Assembly: GCA_900322165.1 (NCBI GenBank)
Contig: ONYR01000234.1
Span: forward strand, 1-8,116
Reading direction: 5' to 3'
DNA length: 8,116 nucleotides
DNA from: an uncultured Eubacteriales bacterium
GTDB lineage: Bacteria > Bacillota > Clostridia > Lachnospirales > Bianqueaceae
This document shows positions 1-5,737 of the stretch, in pieces (position 1 is the first letter of the stretch; the number at the start of each line of letters is the position of its first letter). The notes beneath the pieces are model-generated. The model saw only the letters and a list, made by a program, of their open reading frames with translations. It was not told the DNA's origin and did not search any database. The translations under genes and the position numbers were made by a program.

Positions 1-56
1 AACTGATCCTGATTCCGTCGGAGAGTGTGGATCTGACGCTGATCAAGAAAGAATGA
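1..56 (+). CDS. C-terminal end of an unidentified protein (partial)
   Basis: An open frame enters from the left edge (first full codon at base 3) and ends with TGA at 54-56. The visible tail reads LILIPSESVDLTLIKKE, an ordinary-looking alternation of hydrophobic and charged residues with no motif that identifies a family. Only 17 residues are visible, so the function cannot be called, and another frame also stays open here until a TGA at 122-124. It points towards the T-box operon but is separated from it by the minus-strand regulatory genes, so it is not part of that operon. Confidence 0.45.
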   Translation, partial: LILIPSESVDLTLIKKE

Positions 57-159
57 ACGTAAGAGTTTCGAAAGAGGAAGGATCATGGCGGAACGGAGAT
101 CGGCCGGGATTCGGTTACGATCAGTGATTGACTATAAATGATCTGTGTACGAATTAAGC

Positions 160-210
160 AAAAACTGAGAACGGCCATGAAAGGGGTTACCCTTGCATGG
201 CCGTTCTTAG
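160..210 (-). terminator. Intrinsic terminator of the minus-strand regulator operon
   Basis: A long hairpin has arms at 165-179 (CTGAGAACGGCCATG) and 196-210, paired throughout with one G-T wobble. The stem continues inside as AAGGG/CCCTT around a GTTA loop after one A-G mismatch. Read on the minus strand it is followed by TTTTT (complement of 160-164), the classic form of a Rho-independent terminator. It begins 15 bases past the stop codon of the 96-residue gene. On the plus strand no T-run follows, so it probably works mainly for the minus-strand genes. Confidence 0.85.
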
Positions 211-225
211 TGAGATGGTTATGTA

Positions 226-516
226 TTAATAAATGACTTCAACGGTTATTTGCCTTTCAATTTCCATAAAAGACTTGCCATTAAAGCATTTTTCATTTAA
301 TACATTTTCAACTATCTCAGGAGGGATTTCCTGATCTTCCGGAATGGGGTAGCTACAGATGCATTTACTCTCTGGAGAAATGATCCATATGACCAAAAAG
401 ATGCCATTAGTATTCTTCTCGGGCTGAAGCACATAGGTCTTGCCCTGATAAGTGAACTCGGCATCATGTCCGTTGCTAACACACTCTATCAGTTCTTTCA
501 TTGTTATACCAATCAT
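226..516 (-). CDS. Hypothetical small protein, 96 residues
   Basis: I do not recognise a named family. The start ATG at 516-514 overlaps the stop of the preceding frame as ATGA, and a strong ribosome binding site (AAGGGGGTG, minus strand 530-522) lies 5 bases upstream, favouring this start over the internal ATG at residue 6. The N-terminus (KELIECVSNGHDAEFTYQGK, residues 7-26) resembles the small beta-rich pattern 'F.Y.GK.Y' seen in short Bacillota accessory proteins. A central hydrophobic strand (IFLVIWIIS) follows, then a segment rich in acidic residues and proline (PIPEDQEIPPEIVENV). No signal peptide is evident, and one nine-residue hydrophobic stretch is too short for a membrane span, so it is probably cytoplasmic. 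It is the last gene of the XRE operon, and its DNA is AT-rich compared with the biosynthetic genes. A role linked to the regulator is only inferred from position. Confidence 0.7.
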   Translation of the reverse strand: MIGITMKELIECVSNGHDAEFTYQGKTYVLQPEKNTNGIFLVIWIISPESKCICSYPIPEDQEIPPEIVENVLNEKCFNGKSFMEIERQITVEVIY

Positions 517-686
517 ACAGGCACCCCCTTAAACAGATTCTTGTGTTTTGGAATGATCTTGACTTCCATCCGCGTCGCTAGTTCAAATCCGCTTACTGGC
601 ACACAGGAAACTTCATAGTTGACAAATAGTTTCACAACAGTTTTTTTGATTTCTTCACATCGATGATTTGACAACGAGATGCTCAA
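513..686 (-). CDS. Truncated ImmA/IrrE-family protease remnant, 57 residues
   Basis: The best start is TTG at 686-684, because GGAGAGGAG (minus strand 701-693) lies 6 bases upstream and overlaps the end of the XRE gene. An ATG at 713 gives a longer frame but has no comparable site and would overlap the XRE gene by 23 bases. The protein (EEIKKTVVKLFVNYEVSCVP, residues 11-30, then VSGFELATRMEVKIIP) matches my recollection of the amino-terminal helix and strand of ImmA/IrrE (DUF955) metallopeptidases, which typically follow XRE repressors and cleave or inactivate them. Full-length members carry an HEXXH zinc motif further on. Here the frame stops at residue 57 and no HEXXH occurs in it or in the next gene. 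It therefore looks like a deletion remnant without catalytic ability. It could instead be an intact small protein that keeps only the N-terminal part. Family assignment is from memory of the pattern, not a search. Confidence 0.5.
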   Translation of the reverse strand: MSISLSNHRCEEIKKTVVKLFVNYEVSCVPVSGFELATRMEVKIIPKHKNLFKGVPV

Positions 687-690
687 ACTA

Positions 691-999
691 TCACTCCTCT
701 CCAAACAACGCATTTATGATTTCTCTTTTATCTGCTTCCGTTAAAGATGATGCATTTCGGGCAATCATCCTACGAATACGTGGTGGATCGAATTCATCTC
801 TTTCAATCCCTAACAGATAATCAGAGGTTGTGTGCAGTGCGGTTGCTATATTAGCAAGAGTTTCGGGTTTAGGATCCCGTTCTTCCGAAATATAACGGGA
901 TAAGGTAGCTTCTGTGACGCCAATTCTAATTGCAAGTTCTTTTTGCTGCATATTCAGCCTTCTTAGCGAATCAGTGATTCGTGCCCCCAAACCTTTCAT
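691..999 (-). CDS. XRE-family helix-turn-helix transcriptional regulator, 102 residues
   Basis: This is a DNA-binding regulator of the Cro/C1 (HTH_3) type. Residues 6-64 form the five-helix domain, with the recognition unit QKELAIRIGVTEATLSRYI at 19-37 followed by the usual P45-E46-T47-L48 and YLLG (61-64). The tail (MIARNASSLTEADKREIINALF) matches the short charged tail of many clostridial members. Start choice: ATG at 999-997 is preceded by GGGAGGT with about 6 bases spacing. The frame stays open further upstream to 1083, but that would run through the promoter. It heads a minus-strand operon with the truncated ImmA/IrrE-like frame and the 96-residue gene, an order typical of regulators from integrative elements and phages. 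It probably represses its own promoter, and possibly the neighbouring T-box promoter; both are inferences from operator-like sequences. The DNA is more AT-rich than the amino acid genes. Confidence 0.88.
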   Translation of the reverse strand: MKGLGARITDSLRRLNMQQKELAIRIGVTEATLSRYISEERDPKPETLANIATALHTTSDYLLGIERDEFDPPRIRRMIARNASSLTEADKREIINALFGEE

Positions 1000-1032
1000 A
1001 GTGTACCTCCCAAGTTTGTCGTAGATTTCTAA

Positions 1033-1047
1033 TATAACTTCGTTATA
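1033..1047. promoter_or_regulatory. Operator-like inverted repeat over the XRE -10 box
   Basis: The sequence TATAACTTCGTTATA is a perfect 6-base inverted repeat around TTC. It covers the -10 box and start region of the XRE promoter, where a self-repressing XRE dimer would be expected to bind. That it is the operator is inferred from position and symmetry only. Confidence 0.4.
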
Positions 1048-1070
1048 GGCGGAGGTTGTCAAATTGTCAA
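1042..1070 (-). promoter_or_regulatory. Sigma-A promoter of the XRE operon
   Basis: On the minus strand TTGACA (1070-1065) and TATAAC (1047-1042) are separated by exactly 17 bases, close to the full consensus. Transcription would begin near 1035, about 36 bases before the ATG of the regulator. A second TTGACA copy (1062-1057) lies inside the spacer, making a direct repeat. Confidence 0.8.
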
Positions 1071-1122
1071 GAACAGTTACCAAAAAATGAGGCGCGTTTG
1101 ATTACTATCATTAGAGATTCCA

Positions 1123-1176
1123 ATTTTTTATACATAAATATTTGTCCTTGACAAACGTTTGTGCGTCAGGTAAAAT
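1123..1176 (+). promoter_or_regulatory. Promoter of the leuA-ilv operon with AT-rich upstream element
   Basis: TTGACA (1148-1153) and TAAAAT (1171-1176) are 17 bases apart, giving a start near 1183. An almost pure A/T stretch (about 1123-1143) sits where an UP element contacting the RNA polymerase alpha subunit would lie. The spacer contains a perfect 12-base palindrome, ACAAACGTTTGT (1151-1162), which overlaps the -35 box and may be an operator. This promoter diverges from the XRE promoter. Confidence 0.82.
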
Positions 1177-1182
1177 CACATC

Positions 1183-1480
1183 TAATCGAAAAGCGTACGA
1201 GAAGGAATTAAAGCTTAGCTGCGAGCACAGAGAACCGGCGGTCGGTGAGAGCCGGTGTCAACGCGAAAGCCTGCTCATCCTTCCAGCTGTCCGCTGAAGG
1301 CCTTGATCGTCCGGCTGCAAAACCGGATTCAGGCGCTGGGTAGGCGGCACCGGATTCCACCGTTACAGGGAGACCGCATCATAGCGTGCGGAGCCGCAGC
1401 AATTGCGGAATGAGTGGATAGGGGAAACCTTATCAAAAAGAGTGGTACCGCGGAGAATATCGTATCTTCGTCTCTTTTGC
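1183..1480 (+). ncRNA. T-box riboswitch, leucine-type, controlling leuA and downstream genes
   Basis: This is a class I transcriptional T-box leader. The conserved T-box AGTGGTACCGCGG is at 1441-1453, with the acceptor bulge TGGT (1443-1446). That bulge would pair with the ACCA end of uncharged tRNA-Leu, whose discriminator base is A. Stem I closes with AGCTG (1217-1221) and CAGCT (1284-1288); its distal part is CCGGC/GCCGG (1235-1239/1251-1255) around the typical GGTCGGTGAGA loop. The specifier is read as CTC (1274-1276, leucine), followed by the usual unpaired A and TCC. That assignment rests on its position in the 3' side of the specifier loop and agrees with leuA being the next gene. Uncharged tRNA-Leu should stabilise the antiterminator and permit transcription; charged tRNA leaves the terminator formed. 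Confidence 0.92.
1436..1478 (+). terminator. T-box conditional terminator hairpin
   Basis: AAAAGAG (1436-1442) can pair with CTCTTTT (1472-1478), and CGGAGA (1451-1456) with TCTTCG (1465-1470, one G-T wobble), the latter competing with the T-box antiterminator fold. The T-run is short (TTTT, 1475-1478), so termination may be leaky. Exact pairing was worked out by eye. Confidence 0.6.
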
Positions 1481-1609
1481 ACAACGTTTATTTGGGTTGT
1501 GTGAAAGAGATTTTTTATTGCCTGAAATCTCTTTCGTAAGTTCGCGGAAGCGAATACATCCCTACAGACGTATCAACACAGCGCCGCAGGCGTAAGCCTC
1601 GTGGGGTGC
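1480..1609 (+). other. Extra structured leader segment between T-box and leuA
   Basis: About 145 bases separate the T-box terminator from leuA, far more than is needed for a ribosome binding site. They contain a run of hairpins: CACAAC/GTTGTG (1480-1485/1496-1501); an 11-base-pair stem (1503-1513/1525-1535); TTCGC-GGAA-GCGAA (1541-1554); and AGGC-GTAA-GCCT (1588-1599, GNRA-type loop), which may be extended by GCGCC/GGTGC pairs (1581-1585/1605-1609, one G-T). None is followed by a T-run, so they are not obvious terminators. They may affect RNA stability or leuA translation; no function is shown. Confidence 0.5.
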
Positions 1610-1625
1610 CTAAGAGAGGTAAAAC

Positions 1626-3290
1626 ATGAAAGGCAGCGAAAAGTATCAGATTCAGTACTTTCCGGTCGAAAACTACGAGCCGGAATGGATCAAAAAGGAT
1701 CACATCGAAAAAGCACCGATCTGGTGCAGCGTCGATCTGAGAGACGGCAATCAGGCGCTGATCATTCCGATGAGTCTGGAAGAAAAGCTCGAGTTCTTTG
1801 ATGAATTGGTGAGGCTGGGATTTAAGGAGATCGAAATCGGATTCCCGGCAGCGAGCGAAACGGAATATGAATTCACGCGCAAACTGATCGAAGAAAACCG
1901 GATTCCGGACGATGTTGCGATCCAGGTGCTGACGCAGTCCCGTGAGCATATCATCGCGAAAACCTTTGAGGCGGTGAGGGGATGCAAGAACGCGATCGTG
2001 CATCTTTACAATTCCACCTCCCTCGCGCAGCGGGAACAGGTTTTTCGGAAATCGAAAGAAGAGATTACGCAGATCGCGGTCGACGGGGCGAAGCTTTGCA
2101 AGGAATACCGCGAGAAGACGGAGGGCAACTTCCGCTTCGAGTACTCGCCCGAGAGCTTTACCGGCACCGAGATGGATTTCGCAGCGGATGTCTGCAACGC
2201 CGTGCTTGACGTCTGGGAGCCGACGCCGGAGGACAAGGTCATTATCAACCTGCCGGTGACGGTCGAGCTTTCGATGCCGCACGTGTACGCGAATCAGATC
2301 GAATATATGTGCAAAAAGCTTCACAACCGTGAGAACGTTATCGTTTCGCTTCATCCGCACAATGACCGCGGATGTGGCGTGGCGGATACGGAGATGGGCC
2401 TTTTGGCCGGGGCGGACCGGGTCGAGGGAACGCTGTTCGGAAACGGTGAGCGAACCGGCAACGTTGACATTGTCACGCTGGCTTTGAATATGTATTCGCA
2501 GGGCGTGGATCCGGAGCTCGATTTCTCGAACCTTCCGGCTGTCGCCGAGGTATATGAACGCGTGACGCGGATGCGCGTGTACGAGCGTCAGCCCTATTCG
2601 GGACAGCTTGTCTTTGCGGCTTTCTCCGGCTCGCATCAGGATGCGATCGCGAAGGGTATGCACTACAGAGAAGAGAAGGGCGACGGCAAGTGGACGGTTC
2701 CGTACCTTCCGCTCGATCCGACGGACGTCGGGCGTGTGTACGAGGCGGACGTCATCCGCATCAATTCGCAGTCCGGGCGCGGCGGCATCAGCTATGTGCT
2801 TGAAACGAAGTACTCGCTCCACCTGCCGGTCAAGATGCGTGAGGAGGTCGGCTATCTTATCAAGGGCGTAAGCGACCGCAAGCATGCGGAGCTGCAGCCG
2901 AAGGAGATCCATCAGATCTTCACGGAGACCTACGTCAACCGCGATGGACGGCTTCAGATCCCCGAAGTGCATTACGAGCAGAAGAAGGGCGAAGGCATTA
3001 TCGCGACCGTAACCATGGTCTACGACGGTAAGGAACAGATCGTTAAGGGCAGCGGTAACGGACGACTTGACGCGGTCAGCAACGCGATCAAGCAGGTTGT
3101 CGGCGATACTTATACGCTGAAGAATTACGAAGAACACGCGATCGAGAGCAAGACCGATGCGAAGGCAGCCGCGTACGTCCGCATCAAGACGCCGGACAAG
3201 AAGAATTCCTGGGGCGTTGGCATCGATAACGATATCATCGTGGCTTCGGTCAAGGCGCTCACAAGCGCGATCAACCGTGCCGGTCTCTGA
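1626..3290 (+). CDS. leuA: 2-isopropylmalate synthase (long LeuA2-type)
   Basis: This cytoplasmic enzyme condenses acetyl-CoA with 2-ketoisovalerate to 2-isopropylmalate, the committed step of leucine synthesis. At 554 residues it is the long form seen in actinobacteria, fungi and many clostridia. The TIM-barrel catalytic domain carries LRDGNQAL (residues 38-45, catalytic Arg39 and metal-binding Asp40), the metal ligands in HPHND (His243, His245), and GNGERTGNVD (272-281, with Asn279). The linker has the family's VPYLPLDPTDVGR (358-370). The C-terminal regulatory domain (about 425-554), with GSGNGRLDAVSNAI (475-488), is where leucine binds to inhibit the enzyme in this family. Start: ATG 1626 with GAGAGG 6 bases upstream. 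It is the first gene after the leucine T-box, so it should be controlled both by tRNA-Leu charging and by feedback. No defect is visible. Confidence 0.96.
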   Translation: MKGSEKYQIQYFPVENYEPEWIKKDHIEKAPIWCSVDLRDGNQALIIPMSLEEKLEFFDELVRLGFKEIEIGFPAASETEYEFTRKLIEENRIPDDVAIQVLTQSREHIIAKTFEAVRGCKNAIVHLYNSTSLAQREQVFRKSKEEITQIAVDGAKLCKEYREKTEGNFRFEYSPESFTGTEMDFAADVCNAVLDVWEPTPEDKVIINLPVTVELSMPHVYANQIEYMCKKLHNRENVIVSLHPHNDRGCGVADTEMGLLAGADRVEGTLFGNGERTGNVDIVTLALNMYSQGVDPELDFSNLPAVAEVYERVTRMRVYERQPYSGQLVFAAFSGSHQDAIAKGMHYREEKGDGKWTVPYLPLDPTDVGRVYEADVIRINSQSGRGGISYVLETKYSLHLPVKMREEVGYLIKGVSDRKHAELQPKEIHQIFTETYVNRDGRLQIPEVHYEQKKGEGIIATVTMVYDGKEQIVKGSGNGRLDAVSNAIKQVVGDTYTLKNYEEHAIESKTDAKAAAYVRIKTPDKKNSWGVGIDNDIIVASVKALTSAINRAGL

Positions 3291-3305
3291 AAATAAATCT
3301 TCGTG

Positions 3306-3330
3306 AAATCCGAAATATCTTTTTGGATTT
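3306..3330 (+). other. AT-rich hairpin just after leuA
   Basis: AAATCCGAAA (3306-3315) pairs with TTTTGGATTT (3321-3330) with one G-T wobble and a 5-base loop. It lies 15 bases after the leuA stop. It lacks a following T-run, so it is more likely a weak terminator or an mRNA-end stabiliser than a full intrinsic terminator. Its right arm overlaps the -35 region of the proposed ilvB promoter. Confidence 0.5.
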
Positions 3331-3350
3331 AGCGGGTTGTATTGTATAAT
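3323..3350 (+). promoter_or_regulatory. Candidate internal promoter for ilvB
   Basis: A perfect -10 box TATAAT (3345-3350) is preceded 16 bases upstream by TTGGAT (3323-3328), a weak -35 that matches consensus only in TTG. Transcription would begin near 3357, giving a leader of under 40 bases. It would allow ilvBN expression independent of the leucine T-box. A 10-base palindrome AACCTAGGTT (3367-3376), also part of TAGGT/ACCTA symmetry from 3359, lies just downstream of the predicted start and could be an operator. Confidence 0.5.
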
Positions 3351-3394
3351 AGCGCAAATAGGTAAAAACCTAGGTTAAACAAGACGAGGTAAAC

Positions 3395-5080
3395 ATGAAA
3401 CTCACAGGAGCTCAGATCATCATCGAAACCCTGATCGAACAAGGTGTGGAAACCGTGTTCGGCTACCCCGGCGGAACCGTGCTGGATATCTACGATCAGC
3501 TTTACAAAAACTCGGATCGGATCCAGCATGTCCGTGTTTCTCATGAGCAGCATGCGGCCCATGCGGCGGACGGCTATTCCCGCGCGACGGGCAAGGTCGG
3601 CGTGTGCATCGCGACCTCCGGCCCCGGCGCGACGAACCTGGTAACGGGCATCGCGACCGCGATGCTGGACTCGATCGCCATGGTGGCGATTACCGGAAAC
3701 GTCGGTACGCCGATGATCGGTAAGGACAGCTTCCAGGAGATCGATATCACGGGCATTACGCTCCCGATCACCAAGCACAACTACTTCTGCAACGATATCA
3801 CCAAGCTGGCGGACAACATCCGCGAGGCGTTCCAGATCGCCAAATCCGGACGTCCGGGCCCGGTTCTCATCGACGTTCCGAAGGATATTCAGAATGCAGT
3901 TTGGGAGTGGGAAAAGGAGCCGATCCGCCCGGTGTTTGAAAACGATCTTGCCCGCGAGGACAAGGTGCAGAAGGCAGCCAGACTCCTCAACGAGTGCAAG
4001 CGGCCGTTCATCTACATCGGCGGCGGTGCAGTCGGTGCGAAGGTGCCGGATCAGGTGCTGGAGCTGGCGGATCGGATCGATGCGGTCATTGGCTGTTCGT
4101 TCATGGGTCTTTCCGCGATTCCGACCGATCATCCGAGGTTCCTCGGTATGACGGGTATGCACGGACACTACGCGTCTTCGATGGCGCAGGATCAGGCAGA
4201 CCTGATCCTCGGTGTCGGCATTCGTTTCTCGGATCGTGCGACCGGCAACAAAGACAAATATGCCAAGGGCGCCAAGATCATTCAGCTTGATATCGACTTC
4301 GCGGAGATCGGCAAGAACATTCCGGTCGACGTTGGTATCTTCGGTGACATCAAGGACGCGTTCACCCGCATCGCAGAGAAGGTCGAGAGCAAGGAGCGTC
4401 CCGACTGGATGGCAAGAGTCGAAGCTCTGAAAGCGGAAGAAGCGGCTCAGGCGGTGGAAGTAGATTATCTGACACCGAAAAAGGTCATCAGTATTATCAA
4501 CGAAAAGACCGAAGCGGACAGTGTTCTCGCAACGGATGTCGGTCAGCATCAGATGTGGGCGGCGCAGTTCTACAACTTCCGCACGAAGCGTACGTTCGCC
4601 TCTTCGGGCGGCCTCGGGACGATGGGCTATGGCCTCGGCGGCGCGATCGGTGCGGCTTACGGTTCGGGCAAACGCAGCGTTCTGATCACGGGTGACGGAA
4701 GCTTCGGCATGAACCTGAACGAGCTGGCTACGCTCGCGAACTATCAGGTGCCGGTCACGATCGTCCTGTTCAACAACGGAACGCTTGGCATGGTGAGACA
4801 GTGGCAGACACTGTTCTACGGTAAGCGCTATTCCAACACCACGATGCAGCCGGTGCTGGATTATGTGAAGCTTGCGGACGCGTTTGGCATCAAGGGCTAC
4901 AAGGTGACGGATGAAGCGGGATTTGCCGCAGCCTTCGAGGAGGCTTACAATTCCTTCCGTCCGGCCCTGATCGATGTCAAGATCGACGTCGATGAAATGG
5001 TACTGCCGATGCTGCCGCCCGGCGGAAGCATCGAACAGATGATTACAAAAGTTGACATGAAGGGAGGAGCGCAGGCATGA
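3395..5080 (+). CDS. ilvB: Acetolactate synthase, large (catalytic) subunit
   Basis: This ThDP- and FAD-dependent enzyme joins pyruvate with a second pyruvate (valine/leucine branch) or with 2-ketobutyrate (isoleucine branch). At 561 residues it has the full three-domain length. The pyrimidine-binding domain has VFGYPGGTVLDIYDQLY (21-37) and the catalytic Glu51 in SHEQHAAHAADGYSRATG. The GPGATNL segment is at 77-83 and FQEIDITGIT at 113-122. The middle FAD domain spans about 190-350. The C-terminal domain has the ThDP/Mg motif GDGS (433-436) running to the Asn460-Asn461 pair, with the conserved Trp470 of MVRQWQ. Start: ATG 3395 with GAGGT 4 bases upstream. The stop overlaps the start of ilvN as ATGA, indicating translational coupling of the two subunits. 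The gene is sometimes named ilvI or ilvG in other species; sequence does not separate these names. Confidence 0.96.
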   Translation: MKLTGAQIIIETLIEQGVETVFGYPGGTVLDIYDQLYKNSDRIQHVRVSHEQHAAHAADGYSRATGKVGVCIATSGPGATNLVTGIATAMLDSIAMVAITGNVGTPMIGKDSFQEIDITGITLPITKHNYFCNDITKLADNIREAFQIAKSGRPGPVLIDVPKDIQNAVWEWEKEPIRPVFENDLAREDKVQKAARLLNECKRPFIYIGGGAVGAKVPDQVLELADRIDAVIGCSFMGLSAIPTDHPRFLGMTGMHGHYASSMAQDQADLILGVGIRFSDRATGNKDKYAKGAKIIQLDIDFAEIGKNIPVDVGIFGDIKDAFTRIAEKVESKERPDWMARVEALKAEEAAQAVEVDYLTPKKVISIINEKTEADSVLATDVGQHQMWAAQFYNFRTKRTFASSGGLGTMGYGLGGAIGAAYGSGKRSVLITGDGSFGMNLNELATLANYQVPVTIVLFNNGTLGMVRQWQTLFYGKRYSNTTMQPVLDYVKLADAFGIKGYKVTDEAGFAAAFEEAYNSFRPALIDVKIDVDEMVLPMLPPGGSIEQMITKVDMKGGAQA

Positions 5081-5601
5081 AAAACGACCAGTTTGTCATC
5101 GCGGTTTACGTAGAGAACAAATTCGGCGTGCTGACCCGCGTCACCAGTATGTTCACAAGACGCGGCTTCAACATCGACTCCCTGACCGTCGGCGAGACCG
5201 AATCGCCCGAGTATTCGCGCATTACGCTGACCATGAGCGGCGACGGCTATGCCAGGACGCAGATGCTCAATCAGCTGCGGAAGCTCTACAACGTGAAGAA
5301 GGTGGAGCTTCTCGAGCCGGGCAATTCGCTCGAGCGCGAGCTCTTGCTTATCAAGGTGAAGAATCTGGCGGAGACGCGCCAGGACGTTCTGACCGCGGTC
5401 AATGTCTACCGCGGCAGCATCATCGATTATTCGATGGACGCAATGACGATCGAGATGACCGGCGATCCGTCGAAGATCGATGCGTTTATCGAGCTGATGA
5501 AGCCGTACTCGATCATTGAGATGTGCCGGACCGGCCTTGTTGCGATGCAGCGCGGCGCCGGCAGCATCCTGAATATCGACCGCCCCGACAAGGCACAGTA
5601 A
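5077..5601 (+). CDS. ilvN: Acetolactate synthase, small regulatory subunit
   Basis: This is the partner of the large subunit. It raises its activity and confers feedback inhibition, usually by valine. At 174 residues it has the common bacterial length. An ACT domain occupies about residues 5-80, with the signature VENKFGVLTRVTSMFTRRGF (12-31) followed by NIDSLTVGETE. The conserved second domain (about 85-160) includes ERELLLIKV and MTIEMTGDPSKIDAFIELM. Start: ATG 5077 overlaps the ilvB stop by 4 bases and is preceded by AGGGAGGAG, supporting coupled translation. Whether the inhibitor is valine alone cannot be read directly from the sequence. Also called ilvH in some species. Confidence 0.95.
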   Translation: MKNDQFVIAVYVENKFGVLTRVTSMFTRRGFNIDSLTVGETESPEYSRITLTMSGDGYARTQMLNQLRKLYNVKKVELLEPGNSLERELLLIKVKNLAETRQDVLTAVNVYRGSIIDYSMDAMTIEMTGDPSKIDAFIELMKPYSIIEMCRTGLVAMQRGAGSILNIDRPDKAQ

Positions 5602-5611
5602 GCGAAGCGGA

Positions 5612-5719
5612 TCAGCGTGGCAAGCGCGCTGACAACCGTCACAACACAGTATAACAAGGCCTCAGGCCTTCGTTAATAGGTAATGAAGCGGCAGGAAACT
5701 GCCCCACAGGGCTTTGCCC
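5612..5719 (+). other. Hairpin-rich spacer between ilvN and ilvC
   Basis: The 136-base gap holds four short perfect inverted repeats: TCAGCG/CGCTGA (5612-5617/5627-5632), AAGGCC-TCA-GGCCTT (5656-5670), GGCAG-GAAA-CTGCC (5690-5703, GNRA tetraloop) and GGGC-TTT-GCCC (5709-5719). None is followed by a T-run. The last ends only a few bases before the ilvC ribosome binding site. CTGACA (5629-5634) and TATAAC (5650-5655) resemble promoter boxes, but at 15 bases apart they are not convincing. The structures may slow decay of, or mark processing between, the ilvBN and ilvC segments. Confidence 0.5.
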
Positions 5720-5737
5720 GCGAAAGGAGACAATACA

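Noticed and set aside
1033..1047. loxP-like recombination site
   Set aside because: ATAACTTCGT recalls part of loxP, but the 13-base arms and 8-base spacer are absent, and the position over a -10 box suggests an operator.
691..1083. Longer start for the XRE gene at 1083
   Set aside because: This would place the -35 and -10 boxes inside the coding region and uses TTG without a ribosome binding site, while ATG 999 has GGGAGGT at good spacing.
1515..3137. Long open frame (540 residues) on the minus strand opposite leuA
   Set aside because: It lies antisense to a clearly recognised leuA with all catalytic motifs. Its translation is rich in Arg, His, Asp and Leu without any domain, as expected from the complement of GC-rich codons.
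3329..4549. Long open frame (406 residues) on the minus strand opposite ilvB
   Set aside because: Antisense shadow of ilvB with Arg/Asp/His-rich, motif-free translation and no ribosome binding site of note.
5629..5655. Promoter before ilvC (CTGACA and TATAAC)
   Set aside because: The spacing is only 15 bases and the -35 box falls within an inverted repeat; too weak to list as a promoter.
5714..5737. TTG start for ilvC adding eight residues
   Set aside because: The added codons cover the ribosome binding site AAGGAGA itself, and class I family members begin near the internal Met.
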